NCBI RefSeq assembly: GCF_022458895.1
Contig: NZ_JAINFL010000008.1
Span: 62,001 to 126,000, forward strand
Direction: 5' to 3'
Origin: Roseihalotalea indica
GTDB taxonomy: Bacteria; Bacteroidota; Bacteroidia; Cytophagales; Cyclobacteriaceae
DNA: 64,000 nucleotides
Positions 1-9,677 of this stretch are shown here, piece after piece. The number at the start of each line of letters is the position of its first letter. The first letter of the stretch is position 1. The notes under the pieces were generated by a model that was given only the letters and a program-made list of their open reading frames with translations, was not told the origin of the DNA and did not search any database. A program made the translations under genes and the position numbers.

Positions 1-2
1 CG

Positions 3-176
<174 letters not shown>

Positions 177-198
177 TCATCTAAATAACTTTTATTTG

Positions 199-236
199 AA
201 GGGTTAGTACATTCAATGTGCTAACCCTTTCTTTTT
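199..236. terminator. Hairpin terminator between atpG and the convergent methyltransferase gene
   Basis: The arms AAGGGTTAGTACATT and AATGTGCTAACCCTTT pair with one mismatch and are followed by CTTTTT. It sits directly after the atpG stop and just before the 3' end of the minus-strand methyltransferase, so it may serve both directions. Confidence 0.75.
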
Positions 237-918
237 AGGTGCCATTCTGTTGCAATACAAATATCACTGATGCGGGTTGTCCGGTTTTGGGATGTAATGG
301 CTCTCTTATCTCTTTTATAAGGTAGCCCGATTGAGAAAATAAAGCGACCCAATCCTGCAACGTGCGAAAGTACCATTCATACGGTTGGGTAAACTCGCGC
401 TTCATACCATCCCATGATCCCGGACGCCAACCGCTTTGGTAAGGCCTCCCATCTGAAAGCACTGCCGGATGCAGCGTCTGGACGAATAGCAATCCTGACT
501 TCTGAAGATAGTGTACTAACGCAGGAACAACCCTCTCAGTCATGTCTTTGTCCAGTAGAGCAAAGTTGATTACTGCACCAGCAAACGGACCGGATGACAA
601 AGCTTTCTGTTGAATTAGATCCTGATAAGAGGCTACTTCATACTCTCCACTCCTCTTTTTTCGGGCGTTGTCAATAAGAGCTGAAACTGCATCAATGCCC
701 AATGTGCGTATGCCGTGCTCTGATAGTGCCCGGCTTAGCCACCCTTCTCCACACCCTACATCCAGTAGTGTTTTGGGGCGGTAAGCCAATACCGCTTGTA
801 TAATTGCCTGGTTCGTGACCAACTGTCGGCTCTCAAGTTCTTCACTGTCAATGGTGGCAATCCACTGTTGAGCGTTTGCCTGCCAGGAAGAAAGAATAGC
901 ATCGGTAGATTGAGCCAT
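235..918 (-). CDS. Class I SAM-dependent methyltransferase
   Basis: 227 aa. The SAM-binding motif I, LLDVGCGEGWLSRAL, is at about residues 50-65, followed by an acidic strand end (GIDAVSALI) at about 74-82, as in the Rossmann-like methyltransferase fold. The later ALLDKDMTERVVPAL stretch fits motif IV and the following helix. The substrate cannot be told; the C-terminal half resembles small-molecule methyltransferases. It is cytoplasmic, with no signal peptide. Its ATG overlaps the stop of the SDR gene upstream on the same strand by one base, so the two are probably translated together. Confidence 0.82.
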   Translation of the reverse strand: MAQSTDAILSSWQANAQQWIATIDSEELESRQLVTNQAIIQAVLAYRPKTLLDVGCGEGWLSRALSEHGIRTLGIDAVSALIDNARKKRSGEYEVASYQDLIQQKALSSGPFAGAVINFALLDKDMTERVVPALVHYLQKSGLLFVQTLHPAVLSDGRPYQSGWRPGSWDGMKREFTQPYEWYFRTLQDWVALFSQSGYLIKEIREPLHPKTGQPASVIFVLQQNGT

Positions 919-1577
919 TAATATTGAATTTCGACGTCAAAGTCCTCCTGTTGCTCATAGAGCTTCCAGAACTGTTCAGCAATGGCTGACGGATTATACT
1001 TTTCATCATCGGGCTGAATGTAGCCTTGAATAGTGACGGTTGCTACATGAATACCTTTCGCCCTGACTTCCTGATGCAAACTGTAAGCTGCATTACGTAT
1101 CCCGGCTTTGCCAATGCCTAAAGACCCGTACCGGAAATTAGGATTCAGTGATAAACCACCTCCCGTGAAAAATATCTTTCCCTCTTTACGCTCCTCCATA
1201 CCGGGAAGCACTTCCTGTGCAGCCACAATAGCCCCTACAACGTTGACCCGGAAATCCTGCATTAACTTCTCAGTGCTAACCTCAGTCAGATGAGTTTGGC
1301 CAATAGCTGCCACATTATAGATCAATACATCAGTGTTGCCCAATGAGCCATGCACATAGCGTATGCTGGACTGTATTGAGTCTTCGTCAGCAGCGTCCGT
1401 TAAATAATAATAGGCTTCTATCTTTTCGCTGCTCAATTGTTTCTGAAATTGCTCCAGATGATCTTCATTACGAGATAGCATAGCCACTACAAAGTTGTTT
1501 TTTCCAAACTTCCGGGCCAGGGACAAACCATTTTTTTCGCCCATGCCTATAATCGTTATAACCTTCTTTTCACTCAT
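918..1577 (-). CDS. SDR-family NAD(P)-dependent oxidoreductase
   Basis: 219 aa with a Rossmann fold. The N-terminal dinucleotide loop is TIIGMGEKNGLSLARKFG (about residues 8-25). NVAAIG (about 88-93) stands where classical SDRs have NAG. The active-site region reads FTGGGLSLNP...YGSLGIGKAGIRN, so a Lys follows Tyr after six residues rather than the classical YxxxK spacing. It belongs to a divergent SDR group and catalysis may use a different residue arrangement. It is the upstream partner of the methyltransferase, overlapping it by one base. The substrate is unknown. Confidence 0.8.
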   Translation of the reverse strand: MSEKKVITIIGMGEKNGLSLARKFGKNNFVVAMLSRNEDHLEQFQKQLSSEKIEAYYYLTDAADEDSIQSSIRYVHGSLGNTDVLIYNVAAIGQTHLTEVSTEKLMQDFRVNVVGAIVAAQEVLPGMEERKEGKIFFTGGGLSLNPNFRYGSLGIGKAGIRNAAYSLHQEVRAKGIHVATVTIQGYIQPDDEKYNPSAIAEQFWKLYEQQEDFDVEIQY

Positions 1578-1678
1578 ACAGCTCTAAGGTTTGAAGGAGA
1601 AAAGGCCTTTCCTTATGTCCATACCTAATTATATTGATTTATTAAGAGCAAGTTGCAGAAGCCCACAATATAGTGCGG

Positions 1679-2506
1679 TTAGGGTTGGTTGCTTGCCTGA
1701 TCAAAGAATGTTCGGAAGAATAGTATCTGATAGGCTACTGCGTTGCTCCAGTATGGCCAGTTGTGGGCCCCGGGTCGCTCAATAAAATCGTGCGGTATTT
1801 CATTTTCCAGTAATATCTCGTGCAAACGGCGGTTAATTTGATAAAAGAAATCATCTACCCCACAATCAATGATCAGTGCCAGTTGATCAGGCTGAAGGTT
1901 TGGTGCAATATTGACCACTGATAGTGAATCCCAACGCAGAGGATACTCCTCGTAAGCTCCCAGCTTATCTTTAATATCCCAGTTATTAACGTTAAATGTT
2001 AAATCCACTCCCCCGCTCATACTGCCGGCCGCTCCAAAAGTATCCAAATGTCGCATTGCCAGAAACAATGCCCCGTGCCCTCCCATACTCAGTCCGGTAA
2101 TCGCTCGCCCGGCAGGTTGAGCGATAGTGCGGTAGTGATCATCAACAAAGCGTACCACTTCTTCTGCTACATGCGTTTCAAACTGACTGCTATCTTCTAC
2201 CGGACTATCCAGATACCAGCTATTATAGTCTCCATCCGGGCAAACCAAGATAACCTGATACTGATCTGCCATCTGCTGAACCTGGGGCACATTGGAAACC
2301 CAGTTTAAATAGTTACCACTATACCCATGCAATAAGTAAATAACTGGAAATCGCTGCCCTTCATCCTCATCATACTGATCCGGAGTAATAACAATCGCCG
2401 GAATATCACGCTGCATAGCTCCGCTGGCTACCTGAACAGTATCCACAGTAGCAGCCTGCAAGACATGACCAAAAAGAACTAAAAGCGCAAAAAACAATCG
2501 AGTCAT
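1679..2506 (-). CDS. Secreted alpha/beta-hydrolase esterase (esterase D / XynC-like)
   Basis: 275 aa. Residues 1-19 look like a signal peptide (MTRLFFALLVLFGHVLQAA), so it is exported. The fold is the putative-esterase family (PF00756): FPVIYLLHGYSGNYLNW at about 53-69 gives the oxyanion region, GLSMGGHGA carries the nucleophile Ser140, IIDCGVDD (Asp214 or Asp218) the acid, and GAHNWPYW the His248. Relatives include feruloyl and acetyl xylan esterases, so a sugar-ester substrate is likely but not proven. It stands alone on the minus strand with its own candidate promoter upstream. Confidence 0.85.
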   Translation of the reverse strand: MTRLFFALLVLFGHVLQAATVDTVQVASGAMQRDIPAIVITPDQYDEDEGQRFPVIYLLHGYSGNYLNWVSNVPQVQQMADQYQVILVCPDGDYNSWYLDSPVEDSSQFETHVAEEVVRFVDDHYRTIAQPAGRAITGLSMGGHGALFLAMRHLDTFGAAGSMSGGVDLTFNVNNWDIKDKLGAYEEYPLRWDSLSVVNIAPNLQPDQLALIIDCGVDDFFYQINRRLHEILLENEIPHDFIERPGAHNWPYWSNAVAYQILFFRTFFDQASNQP

Positions 2507-2578
2507 AAAAAATATACTTTAGCGAAAAGTACAGGTTGGCTCCCTAATAAACAAGTATCGTCTACAAACGCCCTCTTG

Positions 2579-2586
2579 CAAAGATA
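2579..2586 (-). promoter_or_regulatory. Candidate Bacteroidota -7 element for the esterase gene
   Basis: Reading the minus strand, TATCTTTG followed by C matches the Bacteroidota -7 consensus TAnnTTTG exactly, about 73 bases before the esterase start. I see no good -33 TTTG at the usual spacing, so this is a partial match. It lies just before the 3' end of the upstream membrane-protein gene. Confidence 0.4.
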
Positions 2587-2615
2587 ATTCTTATTTGCCC
2601 ATCCAGCTATGTTGA

Positions 2616-3359
2616 TCAGGGTGAAGTCGTTTGCGCTTTGGGTTCGGGGCGCCGGGCCATCAACAACTGCTTTATAGAGAAGAAATGCATAGCATAAGCA
2701 ATAGGCACTAAAACCCCTGGTAACCAAATGAAAGGAAACTGAGCCATAATAATATTAGGAGGATCGTTCATGAACATCCGAAATACTGTAGGCATGGAGA
2801 GAATAGAGATGGTAACAATATTAGCCAGCAGTAACAACCCCAATACATTCCAGACCAGAGCAATAGAGCGAGACCAACTTCCTTTTACAAAACAAAAATA
2901 GGCTAACACAGGCGCAGTAAGCCCAATTAGAACATCCCAGTTTTGCCCCTCAAACGTCATTTGAACGGGTAATCGATGTTGAACAAACAACAGCCACAGC
3001 AATAGTTCTACGGCCACGCGAAAGCTTTGAATATACAACAAGCGCTGAGGTGGAATCACTTTTAGCAAAGGGGTGCTAAATCGCGAAAAGGTAATGACCA
3101 GAAGCACCACAAAAGGAACCAGCGCAGCAATTGCTATTCGCGGAGGGCGGCTCGAGAAATTACCAAAGAAACCGTTTAATGAAAATATACTTAAAAATGC
3201 CAACCACCCTCCGATTGTCAACAAAGTAACCAACCACACTCGCTGTCGTTGAGCTGCACTAAAATCAACCAATATAAGCGCCGTACGCAGTTGCTTCAGA
3301 ATAAGCCACAGACAAAACAGGGTCGTGACAATAAAACCAAGCTGAGCCAAGATGTACAT
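2616..3359 (-). CDS. Multi-pass membrane protein of unknown function
   Basis: 247 aa with roughly seven hydrophobic segments. Clear ones lie at about residues 4-24, 43-62, 74-92, 107-125, 142-158, 167-190 and 205-228. I recognise no catalytic motif or known transporter signature. The C-terminus is short, charged and proline-rich (ARRPEPKAQTTSP) and probably cytoplasmic. It is transcribed on the minus strand towards the esterase with about 110 bases between. The start is an ATG with no longer in-frame alternative seen. I can say integral membrane protein with confidence, but nothing about its role. Confidence 0.75.
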   Translation of the reverse strand: MYILAQLGFIVTTLFCLWLILKQLRTALILVDFSAAQRQRVWLVTLLTIGGWLAFLSIFSLNGFFGNFSSRPPRIAIAALVPFVVLLVITFSRFSTPLLKVIPPQRLLYIQSFRVAVELLLWLLFVQHRLPVQMTFEGQNWDVLIGLTAPVLAYFCFVKGSWSRSIALVWNVLGLLLLANIVTISILSMPTVFRMFMNDPPNIIMAQFPFIWLPGVLVPIAYAMHFFSIKQLLMARRPEPKAQTTSP

Positions 3360-4239
3360 AATGATTCAGGATAGATTGTGATAGAAAAGATAGCTGTCCA
3401 AATCCGGGATAACAGATTACTTATCTCAATCAGCCATTCAGTCACTAAACATCGTGTAAACGCAGACCACCCAAATCGTAAAGCAAATCAATGTACGAAC
3501 AAAATCGGTATATATCATTCAGTATGATATCTGACACGTGTTTTTCTATCTTGAGAAAATACAGAAAAAAAGTACTACTAAATCTATATCCACATTTACG
3601 CAATTAGCGGCACAAAATCATCAGATGAGCGTAATAGCTTTTTATATTAAACCGCTAGCAGTTCGAGAGAGAAAACTATTATTGCTAATAATAAAGACCG
3701 GTATCAGAAAATAGAAAGCTATCAAAGAATATTTTGTCTACTTTTTTTCAATGGCACTTTGAGAGCTTGCTAATTAGCTATTGAAGAGAGATAAACTTTA
3801 GAAAAACAGACATTTCAAGAATAATTTGTGGCTGCGCTGTTTTTCACTTATGTGGAACCCACATTATGACCGGTAGACGACAAAAGTCTCATCTAAATCC
3901 TAATAAATCACTCGTTTCTAGTTTAGAATCAGCCGGGTTTTATTATAAAAAAATCAGTTTTTTCAGTGGAAAAATTGAATGATCAGCAATATTTCATTAA
4001 AAAAGTGAAGTGTGTGTATTAATAGGTATAAGTTAAAAATATCCAAACATTATTATTGATAATCTATAATTATTGTGTTTCTTTATTGAAATAAAAATAA
4101 TTTCACCAATCTAATACACATTCCTTTTACTAAAACTTCAACCTATATGATAAAAAACTACTAAATCCGGCCAGATTTTTCTAATCTCGCCACCACGCCG
4201 CTTTTTCATTAATTATTTCTTAACAAAACCTAGCTTACA
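3360..4239. other. Long AT-rich intergenic leader upstream of the SusC operon
   Basis: About 880 bases with no open frame that looks coding. It is much richer in A+T than the genes around it. It separates a minus-strand gene from the plus-strand SusC gene, so it must hold at least two promoters, but I find no exact TAnnTTTG element. A clean inverted repeat, ATATCAT-5-ATGATAT, lies at 3512-3530 and could be a protein-binding site or chance in AT-rich DNA. Confidence 0.6.
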
Positions 4240-7200
4240 ATGCGAAACATTCTACCACGCCTAATGCGGGCTCTGGGGGTATGGCTATTATGCCTCTGGG
4301 GACCAACTACTCTCCTAGCTCAAAACACCATCACCGGAAAAGTTACCGATGGTGACAACAATGAAACACTCCCCGGAGTGAACGTCTTAATTAAAGGGAC
4401 TACCGATGGTACCATCACTGATGTAGATGGAAACTACAGGCTGACCGTTCCTACCGGCGCTGAAACGTTAGTATTTTCTTCAGTAGGGTTCACCTCCGAA
4501 GAAGTCGCAATAAATGGCCGGTCTACCATTGACCTGGTCATGATGCCTGATATCCAATCACTTTCCGAAGTAGTCATTGTAGGCTACGGTACTCAGGAAA
4601 AAGTAAACCTAACCGGCGCCGTTGGTGTAACCGATGGGGAAGTGCTGGAAAAACGGCCTATTGCTAATGTAGGGGAAGGACTGCAAGGGGTTGTTCCTAA
4701 CCTAAATGTCAATATCCGTAATGGCGACCCTTCTCAGCCTATTGATTTTAACATTCGTGGCTTTGAATCTATTAATGGAGGACGACCTCTTATTCTGGTA
4801 GATGGTGTACCCATGGACCTTAATAGAATTAACCCGAATGATATTGAAAGTATTAGCGTCCTGAAAGATGCCTCGGCTGCCGCCGTATATGGGGCCCGAG
4901 CGGCCTATGGTGTAGTGTTAGTTACCACCAAGAAAGGTAAAGGCGATAGAATCAACGTCTCCTTCGGAGCTGAACTGGCAATGTCCAAACCAATCTTTTT
5001 TATAGATCCGGTAACGGACCCGTACGAGTTTGTAATGGCTCGCAACATGGCAAATCAGCGAACTAATGGTGCGCCAGCGTATGATCAAGACTACATTGAT
5101 GGAACTAAACGATACAGCGATAACCCTACGTTTGAGAACGCCTGGGGAGTCTACAATGGCAGTCTTCGCCATTATGGATACAATAACTATGTTGACCGCC
5201 TTATTACAGATTTTGCCCCTCAGCGCAAGTACGACGCCAGTGTGTCAGGATCTTCTGAGAAGGCATCGTACTACGCATCTTTCGGTTATCTAAGTAAAGA
5301 TGGTTATCTGAAGAATGAGGAAAGAAACGAAAACTTCAAGCGATATAATGTATTGCTGAAAGGAAACTTTGAAGTTAACGATTGGCTTAGTCTGGATAGC
5401 CGGGCACTGGTAACTACCGAAAAAAGTGATAAGCCTCACTTCTACAACTGGGATGTAAACATCAACACATCTGCTCGACAAGATCCTATAGATGCAATTC
5501 AGTTTCCAGACCTTCCTTACTATCTGGAACCTGGCGATCGGGGTGAGTACGAGCAGTATATTGGTATGTATTTCGGCGGCACCAACTTTCTGCCTTACCT
5601 AGAAGATGGCGGACGAGAGACCTGGACCAGAAACGATATTATCTTAACCCAGGGAGCCACGCTTAGCCCAATCAAGGGATTGAATATCCGGGGTGAGTTC
5701 TCAGCAAACCTAACTTACCGAGATGAGCAGGACGTACAAAGCAAAGTTAATATCATAGAGAACCAGGATCTGGCTGGTGGCCTGATCATTGGTAACGGCT
5801 TTAGCGGTAACGACTGGATTTATAACGAATCGGAAAATGATCAGTACTATGTGATCAACACCTACGCTGATTACACCATAGACCAGGGTCAGCACTTCCT
5901 GAAAACCATGATTGGCTTTAACCAGGAGTGGGGACAGTTTGAAGGAATCGCCACCCGCGCCTACAGCCTTATTACTCCTACCATCACCAATATCAACGCT
6001 ACCACTGGTAATCAGGAAACATACGGCGACAATCAGCATACTGCCTTACGCGGGGCATTTTATCGGGTAAACTACATCTTTGATGATCGTTACCTGATTG
6101 AAGCCAATGGCCGTTATGATGGCACCTCCCGATTCCCTAAAGATGACCGCTTCGGATTCTTCCCTTCTTTCTCAGTTGGGTGGCGTATCTCTAACGAAGG
6201 TTTTATGAGCGGAACGTCCTCTTGGTTGGAAAACCTCAAGCTGAGAGCCTCTTACGGTCAGTTGGGTAACCAGCTCTTATTTGACGGCAATGACAACCCC
6301 ATTTATTATCCTTACATCGCTACACTAGGATCGGGGAACTCTCCGTACATGATGACCTCTGGCTCCCGCACCCCGTACGTTGCAGCACCAGGTCTGGTAA
6401 GCCCTACCCTCACCTGGGAAACGGTGATCTCCCAGAACATTGGGTTAGACTTCACCTTATTTGGCAGCCGTCTTGATGTATCTTTTGATGTATATTCTCG
6501 GGATACCAAAGACATGCTTACCAACGTAGAACTTCCGGCTATTTTGGGTACGAGCGCTCCTCGAGCTAATGCGGCCGACCTGAGAACGCAGGGCTGGGAG
6601 CTTTCGGCCACTTGGCAAAACCGAATCAACAACGACTGGAACTACAGCGTTAATCTGGCCTTATCCGACAATATCTCCCGTATCACTAAATACGACAACC
6701 CTACCGGTTCTCTTGATGAGTATTACGAAGGGCAAGTGGTGGCAGACGGTAATTTAGGAGAGCGATGGGGATACGAAACGGTTGGCATTTTCCAAAGCGA
6801 AGATGAAGTAGCGAATGCTCCTGATCAATCTCAGATCGGCTCTAACTGGCGTCCGGGTGATATCCGCTATGCCGACCTGAATGGCGACGGCGTGATCAAC
6901 CGGGGTGACAATACGCTGGAAAATCCCGGTGACCAGAAGATCATTGCGTATGAAAACCCGAGATACAACTTTGGGGTAAATAGCTCAGTAGGATGGAAAA
7001 ATTTCTCATTAAATGTATTCTTCCAGGGTATCTTAAAATACCAATACTGGCCACCCAATGGCAACTGGCAAGCGTTCTACCCCTATAATGCTGGTCACGT
7101 AGAAGGGTACTATCTGACCGATACCTGGAGCGAAACCAACCGGGATGCTTATTTTGCCGCGCCTCACATCTCTACCAATACCAAGCAGAATATCCTGCCG

Positions 7201-7443
7201 CAATCTCGCTATGTGCAAAACGCCGCTTACGTCCGCCTGAAAAACCTGACCCTTGCATATAATCTGCCTGAAAGCATTGGCAGTAAGTTAGGGCTAGCCA
7301 ACGCGCAAATTTACTTTGCGGGTATGAACATATGGGAATACACTAAAATGCGCAAGCCGCTGGATCCTGAGGTACGACCTACCTTAACGCAGGAATACTA
7401 CAAGCAACGCACGTATTCAATGGGTGTAAGAGTGTCCTTTTAA
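4240..7443 (+). CDS. SusC-family TonB-dependent outer-membrane transporter
   Basis: 1067 aa, normal length for SusC. A signal peptide covers about residues 1-28 (cut after LLAQ). A carboxypeptidase-regulatory-like domain follows at about 30-105 (ITGKVTDGDNNETLPGVNV). The SusC signature QSLSEVVIVGYGTQEKVNLT starts the plug, and LKDASAAAVYGARAAYGVV is the usual conserved plug motif. The rest is a 22-strand barrel ending in aromatic RTYSMGVRVSF. It imports oligosaccharides across the outer membrane with its SusD lid, whose gene follows 21 bases downstream. It heads a polysaccharide-lyase locus. Confidence 0.96.
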   Translation: MRNILPRLMRALGVWLLCLWGPTTLLAQNTITGKVTDGDNNETLPGVNVLIKGTTDGTITDVDGNYRLTVPTGAETLVFSSVGFTSEEVAINGRSTIDLVMMPDIQSLSEVVIVGYGTQEKVNLTGAVGVTDGEVLEKRPIANVGEGLQGVVPNLNVNIRNGDPSQPIDFNIRGFESINGGRPLILVDGVPMDLNRINPNDIESISVLKDASAAAVYGARAAYGVVLVTTKKGKGDRINVSFGAELAMSKPIFFIDPVTDPYEFVMARNMANQRTNGAPAYDQDYIDGTKRYSDNPTFENAWGVYNGSLRHYGYNNYVDRLITDFAPQRKYDASVSGSSEKASYYASFGYLSKDGYLKNEERNENFKRYNVLLKGNFEVNDWLSLDSRALVTTEKSDKPHFYNWDVNINTSARQDPIDAIQFPDLPYYLEPGDRGEYEQYIGMYFGGTNFLPYLEDGGRETWTRNDIILTQGATLSPIKGLNIRGEFSANLTYRDEQDVQSKVNIIENQDLAGGLIIGNGFSGNDWIYNESENDQYYVINTYADYTIDQGQHFLKTMIGFNQEWGQFEGIATRAYSLITPTITNINATTGNQETYGDNQHTALRGAFYRVNYIFDDRYLIEANGRYDGTSRFPKDDRFGFFPSFSVGWRISNEGFMSGTSSWLENLKLRASYGQLGNQLLFDGNDNPIYYPYIATLGSGNSPYMMTSGSRTPYVAAPGLVSPTLTWETVISQNIGLDFTLFGSRLDVSFDVYSRDTKDMLTNVELPAILGTSAPRANAADLRTQGWELSATWQNRINNDWNYSVNLALSDNISRITKYDNPTGSLDEYYEGQVVADGNLGERWGYETVGIFQSEDEVANAPDQSQIGSNWRPGDIRYADLNGDGVINRGDNTLENPGDQKIIAYENPRYNFGVNSSVGWKNFSLNVFFQGILKYQYWPPNGNWQAFYPYNAGHVEGYYLTDTWSETNRDAYFAAPHISTNTKQNILPQSRYVQNAAYVRLKNLTLAYNLPESIGSKLGLANAQIYFAGMNIWEYTKMRKPLDPEVRPTLTQEYYKQRTYSMGVRVSF

Positions 7444-7464
7444 TCATCCCAAAAGAGAAACAAA

Positions 7465-9258
7465 ATGAGAAAATATATTTCAAAAATATCTTTAGTGCTT
7501 GCCGTCATCATGTTTGGCTGCAACGACGATTTTCTGGAAAGACAACCACTGGATGAGATCAACAACGAGGCTTTCTGGAATACGGAGAATGATCTGAGAG
7601 TATACAACAACAGTTTGTATGACCTGGCGAGAGATGACGATAATGTTCCTATTCTAATGGGTCATTTTGATGGATTCAACAGCCATTGGGCTAGCATTTG
7701 GCACTTATCAGGGTTTTCTGATGACACCGCTCCCCGTGCTTCCCGGCATGACTTTTACCAAAGAGTGCGGGCGGGTAAACATAATGTTCCAGACAACCCG
7801 GCTTGGTTTGGCTACAAAGGCTGGAACTTTGTAAGAGCCATCAACTTCGGAATGGAGAACTACGGTAAGGCCGACGTATCAGAAGAGGTACGTAATCAGT
7901 ATATCGGAGAAGCTCGCCTGTTCAGAGGCTGGTTCTACGGCGAAAAAGCCCAGAAATTTGGCGACGTGCAGTGGGTAGAACAAACACTCGGCGTGGATGA
8001 TGAAGATATTCTCAACGGCGAGCGGGATGATCACGAGTTTGTGATGAGTAAAGTACTGGAAGACCTTACCTTCGCTACACAGAATCTACCTGACGACTGG
8101 GGCGATGGTAATGCTCCCGGGCGATTAAATCGCTGGGCAGCCCTGCTAGTAAAATCCCGAGTTTGCCTTTTTGAAGGAACCTGGCGCAAATATCACGGCG
8201 GTGCTGATGCTGAAATGTGGCTTCAAGAAGCTGCCAATGCAGCCCAGGAGCTAATCCAAAACGGTCCCTATTCACTCTATTCTACCGGCGATCCAAGCAG
8301 TGATTACAACGCTATTCACCGCATGACTGACCTTACTGGTGTTTCAGAAGTATTATACTGGAGACGCTACGAGTTGGGCATTTTCACTAACCACGTGCAG
8401 AGCTACCACCGAGGCTATAATGGTGGAGCAACAAAAAGTCTGGTAGAAGATTACCTGTGCACCGATGGTTTACCCATTACTCTTTCTGATCAGTACCAGG
8501 GAGATGAAGTGTACGAAAATATCTGGGAAAACCGAGACCCCCGCTTACGGCAAACAGTGCTTCACCCGGATGACCAGGACATTTACATGTATGGAAACCT
8601 GACATCCGATGTAGCGAATTACCCGAAGATCCAGGGAATGACCATCCCCGGACAGGAGAGTACCACCGGTTATCATATTATTAAAGTATATGAGAATAAT
8701 GCTTCCTATGCAACGTATAACGTCTCTTCTACCCCAGCCATTATCCTGCGGTTTGGAGAAGCCTTATTAAACTACGCTGAAGCTAAAGCCGAACTGGGTA
8801 CCATCTCACAAGGAGATTTGGACATGAGTATTAACTTACTGCGCGACCGGGTAGGCATGCCTCATATGACGATGGATGTTCCTATGGACCCTCGCTACGC
8901 TAGCGACGGAGTATCAGCCTTAATTGCCGAAATTCGTCGTGAACGCCGCGTTGAGCTGTTCATGGAAGGTTTTCGTTATGATGACCTGCGCCGCTGGAAG
9001 CAAGGAAAGAAGTTGGAAGTTAAAGATTACGGTATGCGATGGGATGCCGCCAACCAAAGCCGGATTGACCCCAACGGGGAAGTAACCATTGGTGTATCAG
9101 AAGTAGACGGTGTTCCGTACCTGGATGTATACGCCGGAACCGACTATGCTAATCCAGTCTTTGATGAAAGTAAACACTACTTATGGCCTATACCCATCAG
9201 TGCCATCTCTCAAAACCCGAATCTGGGTCAAAATCCAGGCTGGGGTGCCAGTGAGTAG
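7465..9258 (+). CDS. SusD-family glycan-binding lipoprotein (RagB/SusD)
   Basis: 597 aa. The lipoprotein signal ends in MFGC with Cys19 as the lipidation site, giving a surface lipoprotein. FLERQPLDEINNEAFW is the typical mature N-terminus. The central part has the TPR-like helices of the family (GEARLFRGWFYGEKAQKFG, about residues 150-170). The C-terminal signatures are GEALLNYAEAKAEL and EIRRERRVELFMEGFRYDD, then WPIPISAISQNPNLGQNPGW. It forms the lid over the SusC barrel and binds the glycan. A strong terminator follows. Confidence 0.96.
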   Translation: MRKYISKISLVLAVIMFGCNDDFLERQPLDEINNEAFWNTENDLRVYNNSLYDLARDDDNVPILMGHFDGFNSHWASIWHLSGFSDDTAPRASRHDFYQRVRAGKHNVPDNPAWFGYKGWNFVRAINFGMENYGKADVSEEVRNQYIGEARLFRGWFYGEKAQKFGDVQWVEQTLGVDDEDILNGERDDHEFVMSKVLEDLTFATQNLPDDWGDGNAPGRLNRWAALLVKSRVCLFEGTWRKYHGGADAEMWLQEAANAAQELIQNGPYSLYSTGDPSSDYNAIHRMTDLTGVSEVLYWRRYELGIFTNHVQSYHRGYNGGATKSLVEDYLCTDGLPITLSDQYQGDEVYENIWENRDPRLRQTVLHPDDQDIYMYGNLTSDVANYPKIQGMTIPGQESTTGYHIIKVYENNASYATYNVSSTPAIILRFGEALLNYAEAKAELGTISQGDLDMSINLLRDRVGMPHMTMDVPMDPRYASDGVSALIAEIRRERRVELFMEGFRYDDLRRWKQGKKLEVKDYGMRWDAANQSRIDPNGEVTIGVSEVDGVPYLDVYAGTDYANPVFDESKHYLWPIPISAISQNPNLGQNPGWGASE

Positions 9259-9300
9259 ATAGTGTTTAGACAAGCCAGGGAAAACAAACTTTCCCGCCAC

Positions 9301-9342
9301 AAAACAAGCCCGTAAGCCCAGCATCTACGGGCTTGTTTTTTT
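9301..9342 (+). terminator. Rho-independent terminator after SusD
   Basis: The arms AAAACAAGCCCGTA (9301-9314) and TACGGGCTTGTTTT (9326-9339) pair perfectly over 14 bases around an 11-base loop and run into a T tract. It lies 43 bases after the SusD stop, so the SusCD transcript can end here and the downstream lyase genes may need their own promoter. Confidence 0.88.
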
Positions 9343-9532
9343 CCAACACTAAGAGCTTGAGGCAGAGTGTCTGGAGCAAGGAGCTGGGAGTAAACTTTAC
9401 CGGAGAATTCCGCTCGTCGGAGACTCCGGAAGTGTAAGCAAACAAAGCAACCAGAACGTATCAGAGCCCAAAACTTCCGAAGTCTAACCCCCGATAAGGC
9501 AAAGAACGACAGACCAGTGAACTCAAGCATTA

Positions 9533-9620
9533 TACTCTGAACCTTGAACTCCAAACTCTGAACAGCAATTCAACAATCAAGCAATTGAACAATAGAACCA
9601 TTTAACAATTTGCCTACCAA
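9533..9620. repeat. Low-complexity word repeat before the PL8-fusion gene
   Basis: This stretch is built of short words that nearly repeat: first variants of AACTCTGAAC, then variants of CAATTCAACAAT and GAACAATAG. A very similar stretch stands before the Tat-exported oxidoreductase gene at about 35450-35530. The 9343-9532 segment before it has no recognisable gene. The role is unknown. Confidence 0.55.
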
Positions 9621-9677
9621 CCTACGATCTCCTAAATTATAGGGACCTAATACACAACCGAATAATTTGTTAAGCTT

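Noticed and set aside
2503..2727. Minus-strand 74-codon frame between the membrane protein and the esterase
   Set aside because: It overlaps the end of the real membrane-protein gene in another frame and looks like ordinary non-coding sequence.
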